DNA of 6,294 bases from assembly GCA_024278645.1 (NCBI GenBank), contig JAJRST010000185.1, positions 1-6,294 of the forward strand, written 5' to 3'. The stretch comes from a bacterium. Lineage in GTDB: Bacteria > Zhuqueibacterota > Zhuqueibacteria > Residuimicrobiales > Krinioviventaceae. The translations under genes and the position numbers were made by a program. The notes under the pieces are model-generated. The model had not been told where the DNA came from, did no database searches, and saw only the letters and a program-made list of their open reading frames with translations. Positions 1 to 5,172 of the stretch are shown here, piece by piece (the stretch's first letter is position 1; each line of letters begins with the position of its first letter).

Positions 1-1382
1 GTCGCCGGATCGATTTCGGCATAGAAAAAAGTGATAAACTTGTCAAAGTTGGTGTTGGCGTAAATGAGATCATTCAACCGGCCGACAATGGAGCGAATGT
101 CCATGCCGGTCTGCACCAGGGTATGCAAGCCGGCGTGCAGGTTGGACATCAACAGGGAGGCGCCGACGCCTTTGCCGGAGACGTCGCCGATGGCGAGCAC
201 CAGGCGATGCTCATCCGAGAGGAAGCAGTCAAAATAGTCGCCGCCCACCTGACGCGACGGGATGTTAAGACCATAGATTTCAAGGCCCGGTATTTCCGGG
301 AAAGAACCCGGCAGCAGCCGCTGCTGAATTTCCCGGGCGATGGCGATTTCCTCTTCAAGCCGCTCCTTTTCCAGGGCCTCCTGAAACAAATGGGCGTTTT
401 CCAGTGAAATCATAACCCGGTTGCTCAGCGTGGACAGGAATTCCAGTTCATCCTCTTTGTACGGGCGCCGGGACATTTTAGGGCCGAGAAAAAGCACGCC
501 GCGCGTCTCCTCCTGGATGCGCATGGGCACGGCGACCTGAAAGCCCCGTCTGCGCCAGGGCGAGAATTCATCGTCCCCATCATCGGCGATCATCCTGGGA
601 GCGACGAGATCGATCAGCGCCTTGTCCGGGTCGGCGGCATCGTCCTCGTGCACGGCTTCCGGCTTTACCTCTGCGCCCTTGCTGACGGCCAACTCCATTT
701 TCCCATCTTTTTGCAGGTAAATCAACATTTTATTGACGGCCATTTCGCCCATGATGGTAAAAACCAAAATATTGAGAATCTTGTCCGGATCCAGGGTGGA
801 ATTCAATTCCTTGCCGATATCGAACAGCGTGTTTAATTCCTGCACCTTTTTATCCAGGCGGCGATTTACCTGCTCCAGGCGCTGGAACATGACGGCGTTT
901 TCAATGGCCGAGGCGGCAATATTGGAGAGGGAGGTGAGAAACTCGAATTCATGCGCGGCAAAATCCTGTTTGGTAATTTTAGGCCCAAAGCATATCGCGC
1001 CGACCATGTGATTGGCGCTGAGCATGGGCACCACCAGTTCGATGCCCAGGGAGAGCAGAAACTCTTTGTTGGAACAGGCTTCATCGGGAATATCGCGCAG
1101 CAGCGACGGCTCTTTAAATGGATGCTCGAAATATATTTTTTTCTCCAGCAGTTCGGACGACAAACCCTTGACGACTTTGATGACAAAGCCGCCCTTTTCA
1201 TCGGCGGCAAGCGCCAGGCCGCGACTGATCAACATTCGCCCCATCGGCGTTAAAAGGCAGTTGTTGAGAACGCTCTTTACATCAAGTGAAGCGTTCAGAA
1301 TTTGGCTCAATTCAAAAAGCGATTTTAGCTCGACGCCTCGTTGATCCAGTTTATGTTGCAGGGATTGATTCTGATCGCTCAA
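1..1382 (-). CDS. GAF-GAF-PP2C (SpoIIE/RsbU-type) serine phosphatase, 3' end off window
   Basis: Predicted cytoplasmic phosphatase that dephosphorylates a STAS-domain protein, most likely the one encoded two genes upstream. The visible 460 residues read without interruption. A short N-terminal helix leads into GAF domain 1 (about residues 15-165) and GAF domain 2 (about 180-335). The usual RsbU linker helix follows (about 335-360, with 'EIQQRLLPGSFPEIPG'), then the PP2C domain from about 365. The PP2C domain shows the metal-binding motifs VGGDYFD (379-385) and IGDVSGKG (398-405). The later TDG and DD motifs lie beyond the left edge. No membrane segment is visible. The two GAF domains resemble each other at both ends (FGPK/LGPK, then EFEFLTSLSN/ELEFLSTLSN), which suggests an internal duplication. 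The start is taken as TTG at 1382-1380, directly after the stop codon of the kinase gene and in the same frame. A strong Shine-Dalgarno sequence lies before it, and the first in-frame ATG (residue 47) would cut into GAF 1. The GAF ligand is unknown. Confidence 0.93.
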   Translation of the reverse strand, partial: MSDQNQSLQHKLDQRGVELKSLFELSQILNASLDVKSVLNNCLLTPMGRMLISRGLALAADEKGGFVIKVVKGLSSELLEKKIYFEHPFKEPSLLRDIPDEACSNKEFLLSLGIELVVPMLSANHMVGAICFGPKITKQDFAAHEFEFLTSLSNIAASAIENAVMFQRLEQVNRRLDKKVQELNTLFDIGKELNSTLDPDKILNILVFTIMGEMAVNKMLIYLQKDGKMELAVSKGAEVKPEAVHEDDAADPDKALIDLVAPRMIADDGDDEFSPWRRRGFQVAVPMRIQEETRGVLFLGPKMSRRPYKEDELEFLSTLSNRVMISLENAHLFQEALEKERLEEEIAIAREIQQRLLPGSFPEIPGLEIYGLNIPSRQVGGDYFDCFLSDEHRLVLAIGDVSGKGVGASLLMSNLHAGLHTLVQTGMDIRSIVGRLNDLIYANTNFDKFITFFYAEIDPA

Positions 1383-1874
1383 TTAATTTTCACCCTCCGA
1401 CGATTTTACGGCGCGGGAATTCTTTTTATCGATAAAGTATTTCACCATTCGCACTTGATTTTTCACGCCGGGTTCTATTTTATAATCAACTTCATCCATC
1501 AACGTCTTCATAAGATAAATGCCCAAACCGCCGACCTTGAGTTCGGCGAGGTACTCTTTCATTTCCGGCAGTTTTATTTTTTTCGGATCAAAGCCCTTGC
1601 CGTGGTCGGTCACAATCAAGGTGAACTTGTCGTAATCGACCTTGATCAGAATATCAAGACTTTCCTTGTTGCTTTTATGCGAATAGGCGTGCTTTATGAC
1701 GTTTGTGCACGCTTCATCGCACGCCAGCTCGATCTTTCCGACATCATCCTCGTTAAAGCCGACCTTTTGCGCCACTTTGGTGACAAATTCGCGTATCAGC
1801 TCCAGGTTGTCCGTTTGGCTTTGAATACGCAATTGATATTCGCTATTTGTTGTTGGCATAATATCAAATCCCAT
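1383..1874 (-). CDS. RsbW/SpoIIAB-like anti-sigma factor, ATP-binding serine protein kinase
   Basis: A 163-residue GHKL-fold ATPase of the small HATPase_c_2 class, the usual size for RsbW-type anti-sigma factors. These kinases phosphorylate a STAS antagonist on serine and also sequester a sigma factor or another target. The ATP site is intact: N box with E54, N58 and H62 (ELACDEACTNVIKHAY, 49-64), G1 box DHGKGF (90-95) and G2 box GGLGIYL (115-121). No membrane segment is present. The gene sits 36 bp after its predicted STAS partner and directly abuts the next phosphatase gene. The start is uncertain. The first ATG (1874) has only a weak GAGATG upstream, while the ATG at residue 6 (1859) has GGGA nine bases before it and gives a 158-residue protein beginning MPTTNSEYQL, which aligns well with where such proteins usually begin. 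Whether the target is a sigma factor or another effector cannot be read from this window. Confidence 0.92.
   Translation of the reverse strand: MGFDIMPTTNSEYQLRIQSQTDNLELIREFVTKVAQKVGFNEDDVGKIELACDEACTNVIKHAYSHKSNKESLDILIKVDYDKFTLIVTDHGKGFDPKKIKLPEMKEYLAELKVGGLGIYLMKTLMDEVDYKIEPGVKNQVRMVKYFIDKKNSRAVKSSEGEN
1391..1398 (-). promoter_or_regulatory. Shine-Dalgarno site for the TTG-started phosphatase
   Basis: GGAGGGTG on the minus strand, inside the last codons of the kinase gene, ends 8 nt before the TTG at 1382. This is the main support for independent initiation at TTG rather than at a later ATG, and it implies coupling to translation of the kinase gene. Confidence 0.75.
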
Positions 1875-1910
1875 TTAGTTTCATCTCGATTTGTCGCCTT
1901 CTGCTCTCTT

Positions 1911-2276
1911 TTACGAAAATTTATGCGTCTTGTTTGCGAAATAATTCAACGGCTTTTCCTCGTCGTCGACAATGTCGTAAAGCGCCGGAAAGCCGAGCAG
2001 ATCAAATACGCGAAATATCTTGGGCGTCATGCAGCACATTTTAATATCGCCGCCGTTTTCCCGGATATTTTCAATGCACCCCATAAAAACGCCCAGACCG
2101 GCGCTGCTGATATAGTTCAACTCGCTGAAATTGACGACAATGTTAAAACGCCCCTCTCCCATCAGCTTTTCGAACTCGCTTTCAAGTTCAGGGGCCGTAT
2201 GCGCATCGAGGAACCCTTCCAAATGCAGCGTTGAATAATCATCATTATCAATCCGCTTGATACTGAATGTATCCAT
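1911..2276 (-). CDS. STAS-domain anti-anti-sigma factor (SpoIIAA/RsbV-like)
   Basis: A 121-residue protein consisting of one STAS domain, the normal length for RsbV/SpoIIAA proteins. In the partner-switch mechanism its unphosphorylated form binds the RsbW-type kinase and releases the kinase's target. Phosphorylation of a conserved serine blocks this, and PP2C phosphatases restore it. The signature loop is NFSELNYISSAGLGVFMG (49-66), and the phosphoacceptor is expected to be one of the two serines of ISSAG (S57/S58). Three cysteines (C67, C81, C82) follow the loop. The neighbouring Cys pair is slightly unusual, but no function can be assigned to it. The start ATG has GGAGG just upstream and no alternative start nearby. 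The gene lies 20 bp after the membrane phosphatase and 36 bp before the kinase, as expected for a co-transcribed phosphatase-antagonist-kinase set. Confidence 0.94.
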   Translation of the reverse strand: MDTFSIKRIDNDDYSTLHLEGFLDAHTAPELESEFEKLMGEGRFNIVVNFSELNYISSAGLGVFMGCIENIRENGGDIKMCCMTPKIFRVFDLLGFPALYDIVDDEEKPLNYFANKTHKFS

Positions 2277-2280
2277 CTTT

Positions 2281-2285
2281 CCTCC
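2281..2285 (-). promoter_or_regulatory. Shine-Dalgarno site for the STAS gene
   Basis: GGAGG on the minus strand, within the 20-bp gap after the membrane phosphatase gene and only 4 nt before the ATG. It is a strong core with tight spacing. It supports the chosen start, since the next in-frame methionine is residue 39. Confidence 0.7.
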
Positions 2286-2296
2286 GTTGTTACCGA

Positions 2297-4396
2297 TTAT
2301 CGTGCTTTTTCATCGGACTGTGCCTTTATGACGATAAACGTCAAATCGTCGTAGGCGTTTTGTCCGTCAAAGAACGAGTAAATATTATGAATAATGCTTT
2401 TTTTGATTTCCGTCGGGCTCCCGGATTTTACCTGCAAAAGCGTTTCCGCCAACCGCTCTTCTCCAAACTCGTCGCCTTTTGGATTTCGCGCTTCGGTGAC
2501 GCCGTCGGTGTACAGCAGCAAGGTATCGCCCTCTTTTAATTCTATTTGCATCTGCTCCAGCGTCCTCTCGAAAACCGTCCCCGCATCCAGGCCGACGCCG
2601 AGCCCTCGCGGTTCGAGCAGCCGCGGCTGCTCGTCATGGCTGTTGACGAGAAACAGGGGGCAATGACCGGCGCGGCAAAAGGTAAAGCGTCTGTCCTGCG
2701 CGTCAAGAATCCCGTAAATCAAACTAATGAACGTCTTGCGTTCAAAGTTCCTGTACAGCGTTTCATTGGCGGCGACGAGCATGGCCTTGGGCGACCGCAC
2801 TTCCTTGGCCAGCGCCTCCATGATGCCTTTTACTTCCGCCATGTAAAACGCGGCGGAAGGCCCCTTGCCGGAGACGTCGCCGATGACCACGCCAAGCTTG
2901 CCGTCGCCCAGCTCGAAAAAATCATAATAATCGCCGCCTACCTCATTCGCGGTGATGCAGACGGCGTCGATTTCGATGCCCTGGATTTTCGGCATGTGTT
3001 TCGGCAGCAGCTTCATCTGCGCTTCGTGAGCGATGCGCAGCTCCTGTTCCAGGCGTTCCTTGATGATCGATTCTTCTACAAGACGGGCGTTTTGCACGGC
3101 AATGGCCGCCTGGTCGCTAAAAGCGCGCAGCATCTCGGCGTCATCCTGCTCAAATCCGAACTCTTCTTTTTTTGCGGCATAAAGGAAGCCAAGGATGCGA
3201 TCGGAGGCGATCATCGGCACGGCCATGAGCGAGCCGATATCCTTTTTCCATTTTTTAACGGAGCGCACCAGCTCGGCCTTGCTCGCCTGATTAAAAAGCA
3301 TGGTATCTTTTGTCCGCGACAGTTTGTCGACCAAGCGACCGTCTGTCGACGCCTTCCATTTTTGGCGTTCACTTTGCGATAAATTCCTGGAGGAGATTAG
3401 GGCGAGCTTGCCGCTTTTCGGATCGTAAAGTTCCAGCCAGGCGAACTCGCTCTCCGCCACCTCGGAAGCCAGTTTAATAATCGTTCGCACCAGCTTGGCC
3501 CAGTCAAATTCGGAACTCAAGGCGCGGCTCAAATCCTGCAGCGATTGCACCTGTTGCATTTTGCGATCATAAATCTTGGCGGTTGGCAGATGCGACAGCA
3601 ACGCCAGAAATGAAGTGACCAGGTATATGGTGAGAAACACCATGCCCATTTCGATAAAGCGCTCCAGCAATGGGCTGAAGGACATGATAGGGTTGATATC
3701 CCGGAATCGCGACAGAAAGCCGATCTGAACCGGCGTTAAAATAAGACCGCCCCAAAAACAGCCGAGTTTTTGCTTTTTATTTAAATAATTAATCCAGCCG
3801 ACGCGAAACGAATTGATGACCGCAAAATTAATGAAAATAAACAGCAGCACATAGTTCAGGTATTTCAGCAGCGTACTGTCCAGGGCGGATTCGGAATAGT
3901 ACTCGGGAACGCTGGCCAGGGAGTAAAGCAGCAGAACAATCATCAACCAGGTAAAATTTCTCGCCGTCGTGCGTTTTCGTTTGACATAGATCAGGTTTCG
4001 CAGCGTACCAAGGGCGATGAGAATAAAGACGACGGCAAAGAAAGCCCAGGAGATAATAAAAACGGCGTCCGCCAGGCTGGCGCTCAACACATTCTTTTCA
4101 AGAAATCGTTCCTGCAACAGGCCGAGTCGTTCGTCCGATAAAAACAGAATGCCGCTGGTAATGATAATGAGAAAAAAGAGATGCCGCAGGCCGCGCAGCA
4201 CATTTCTGTCCGAGGCCCATTTTTGCTTGTAAATGAGCGGCAACGAAAGAATGAGCGAAATTAAGATAAAGCCGTCACGAGTATAAATGGCGGCCAGGGA
4301 ATAGACGTCGCCCGAAACGATGCCGAGATATTGCACGCAGGCGGCGATAAAAAAAGCCAAAGGCAACAGCAATGAAAGTTGATGAATGCGTCTCAT
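2297..4396 (-). CDS. Membrane-anchored GAF-PP2C (SpoIIE/RsbU-type) serine phosphatase
   Basis: A complete 699-residue sensor phosphatase predicted to dephosphorylate the STAS protein encoded next. The N-terminal third is hydrophobic, with about eight likely membrane segments near residues 7-27, 43-57, 72-87, 110-132, 148-163, 182-198, 213-229 and 250-270, so it probably sits in the cytoplasmic membrane. A GAF domain follows (about 282-440), then a linker helix (440-473, containing EAQMKLLPKHMPKIQG) and a PP2C domain (about 475-692). The metal-binding and catalytic motifs are all present: VGGDYYDF (486-493), IGDVSGKG (505-512), FCRAGHCPLFL (573-583), YTDGVTEA (629-636), FGEERL (644-649) and YDDLTF (682-687). 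The membrane region was not recognised as a named sensor family. The input could be sensed by the membrane part, the GAF domain or both. The ATG at 4396 has no clear Shine-Dalgarno sequence, only a weak GGA. It directly follows a TGA triplet. The gene heads the regulatory operon. Confidence 0.95.
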   Translation of the reverse strand: MRRIHQLSLLLPLAFFIAACVQYLGIVSGDVYSLAAIYTRDGFILISLILSLPLIYKQKWASDRNVLRGLRHLFFLIIITSGILFLSDERLGLLQERFLEKNVLSASLADAVFIISWAFFAVVFILIALGTLRNLIYVKRKRTTARNFTWLMIVLLLYSLASVPEYYSESALDSTLLKYLNYVLLFIFINFAVINSFRVGWINYLNKKQKLGCFWGGLILTPVQIGFLSRFRDINPIMSFSPLLERFIEMGMVFLTIYLVTSFLALLSHLPTAKIYDRKMQQVQSLQDLSRALSSEFDWAKLVRTIIKLASEVAESEFAWLELYDPKSGKLALISSRNLSQSERQKWKASTDGRLVDKLSRTKDTMLFNQASKAELVRSVKKWKKDIGSLMAVPMIASDRILGFLYAAKKEEFGFEQDDAEMLRAFSDQAAIAVQNARLVEESIIKERLEQELRIAHEAQMKLLPKHMPKIQGIEIDAVCITANEVGGDYYDFFELGDGKLGVVIGDVSGKGPSAAFYMAEVKGIMEALAKEVRSPKAMLVAANETLYRNFERKTFISLIYGILDAQDRRFTFCRAGHCPLFLVNSHDEQPRLLEPRGLGVGLDAGTVFERTLEQMQIELKEGDTLLLYTDGVTEARNPKGDEFGEERLAETLLQVKSGSPTEIKKSIIHNIYSFFDGQNAYDDLTFIVIKAQSDEKAR

Positions 4397-4587
4397 TCAA
4401 ATGTCCATGTTACCGGCGAATACTTTACAAGTATGCCTGCTCGCGCAGGCATATCTTTCAACTATTGTTTGCTCCATAAAGGATTGACTTCTAAGAGGAT
4501 ACGACATTACGCACGTGTTGTTTCCTAAAAGTACGTAACGTGCTTTAATAAAGCAAGGTAATTGTAAAAGGAGGCGCAAAACCTGAA
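4397..4587. other. Intergenic region upstream of the regulatory operon
   Basis: A 191-bp gap between the AMMECR1 stop codon and the membrane phosphatase start. It should hold the operon promoter, but no pair of -35/-10 boxes with good matches and spacing was found on the minus strand. It also shows no hairpin followed by a T run that would clearly end the upstream unit. It contains a perfect hairpin (4432-4453), a short dyad GCTTTAATAAAGC (4542-4554) and a weak inverted pair GCACGT/ACGTGC (4511-4516 and 4538-4543). A minus-strand reading frame of 60 codons (TTG at 4579, TGA ending at 4397) fills most of the gap and its stop touches the phosphatase ATG. Its composition resembles no known protein and it has no convincing ribosome binding site, so it is not called as a gene. 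Confidence 0.6.
4432..4453. repeat. Perfect inverted repeat / stem-loop
   Basis: TATGCCTGC, a four-base loop TCGC, then GCAGGCATA: a perfect 9-bp stem starting 36 bp upstream of the phosphatase ATG. No T-rich tract follows on either strand, so it is a poor intrinsic terminator. It could be an operator for a dimeric regulator, or an mRNA hairpin in the 5' leader of the operon. The structure is clear from the sequence, but the role is inference. Confidence 0.7.
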
Positions 4588-5160
4588 CTAAACATCTTGG
4601 TCGCCAAACACTTGCGCGGAAAAAATTTCAATCCGGGTGTCTTTATCCTTACACGCCGACGGCGGCAACCCCGCTTTGACGCATGTCTGCTCCAGAAACT
4701 CTTCCCGGCTCCAGTTATACTTTGTCGCCACCTGTGGCAGCAACAGGCCGCTGTACATTCCCTTTTTAATATAGAGTCCATGCTCTCCGACTTTGATTTC
4801 CGAGATATCCCTCACTTCCCGCAACGGCGACAACACGGAAATTTCAACCTCAATATCGGCCAGTTCATGCTCGGCGAGCGGAGGAAAACGCGGGTCGCGC
4901 AAGGCGGCGGCGGCCGCCATTTCGGCGACGGTTTCGGCCAAAGGTTTGATCGCCAGCACATAGCCGATACAGCCGCGCAACTGCCCGCCTTTGGATATGG
5001 TGACGAATGCGCCGCGCTCTTCCTTAAAGACGGGAAAATCATAGTCGAACCGTGGTTTGTCGCCGCCTTTTACCGCCCACTCGATGGATGCACGGGCGAT
5101 GTGCAGCAGCGCGCGTTTTTCCGCAACGGTCAAGGGACGATCCGGTTTTTCGTCATTCAT
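4588..5160 (-). CDS. amrA: AMMECR1-domain protein (AmmeMemoRadiSam system protein A)
   Basis: A 190-residue single-domain protein of the AMMECR1 family, full length for bacterial and archaeal members. The biochemical role of the family is not established. Bacterial members are often encoded with a Memo-like protein and a radical SAM protein, from which the system name derives. Family hallmarks are GAFVTI (50-55), the invariant LRGCIG (61-66, with Cys64), LRDPRFPPL (87-95), EISVLSP (106-112), the GLYIKKG stretch (128-134), LLLPQVATKYNW (139-150) and the C-terminal EIFSAQVFG (178-186). There is no signal peptide or membrane segment, so it is probably cytoplasmic. The ATG at 5160 is supported by AGAGGTG six to eight bases upstream. 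It lies 10 bp after the Memo-AMMECR1 fusion gene, so the cell makes two AMMECR1 domains from neighbouring genes. The two align end to end but differ clearly, notably LLLPQVA here against ATYLPEV in the fusion, so they are not a recent tandem copy. Confidence 0.93.
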   Translation of the reverse strand: MNDEKPDRPLTVAEKRALLHIARASIEWAVKGGDKPRFDYDFPVFKEERGAFVTISKGGQLRGCIGYVLAIKPLAETVAEMAAAAALRDPRFPPLAEHELADIEVEISVLSPLREVRDISEIKVGEHGLYIKKGMYSGLLLPQVATKYNWSREEFLEQTCVKAGLPPSACKDKDTRIEIFSAQVFGDQDV

Positions 5161-5164
5161 AATG

Positions 5165-5172
5165 CACCTCTC
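5165..5172 (-). promoter_or_regulatory. Shine-Dalgarno site for the AMMECR1 gene
   Basis: GAGAGGTG on the minus strand ends 4 nt before the ATG at 5160. It overlaps the TGA stop codon (5171-5173) of the upstream fusion gene, an arrangement typical of translationally coupled genes. Confidence 0.7.

Noticed and set aside
866..1210. Minus-strand open frame of 114 codons within the left-edge phosphatase
   Set aside because: It is in a different frame from the GAF-GAF-PP2C reading, which runs continuously through the region, and its product is low-complexity Ser/Arg/Pro-rich.
1341..2234. Long plus-strand open frame of 297 codons
   Set aside because: It lies antisense across the kinase and STAS genes, whose minus-strand products carry complete family motifs. 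The plus-strand product shows no recognisable domain.
172..2886. Identical stretch of about 21 bases at 172-192 and 2866-2886
   Set aside because: Both copies encode the conserved IGDVSGK motif of the two PP2C domains. The match reflects homologous coding sequence rather than a mobile or regulatory repeat.
2546..3382. Plus-strand open frame of 278 codons
   Set aside because: It is antisense to the PP2C and GAF parts of the membrane phosphatase and arises from the codon bias of that gene.
4484..4512. TTGACT on the plus strand as a promoter -35 box
   Set aside because: At 17-bp spacing the -10 position reads TTACGC, a poor match, and no plus-strand gene lies downstream.
4542..4554. Short dyad GCTTTAATAAAGC as a terminator of the AMMECR1 unit
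   Set aside because: The stem is only five base pairs, AT-rich and not followed by a T run, so it is too weak to call.
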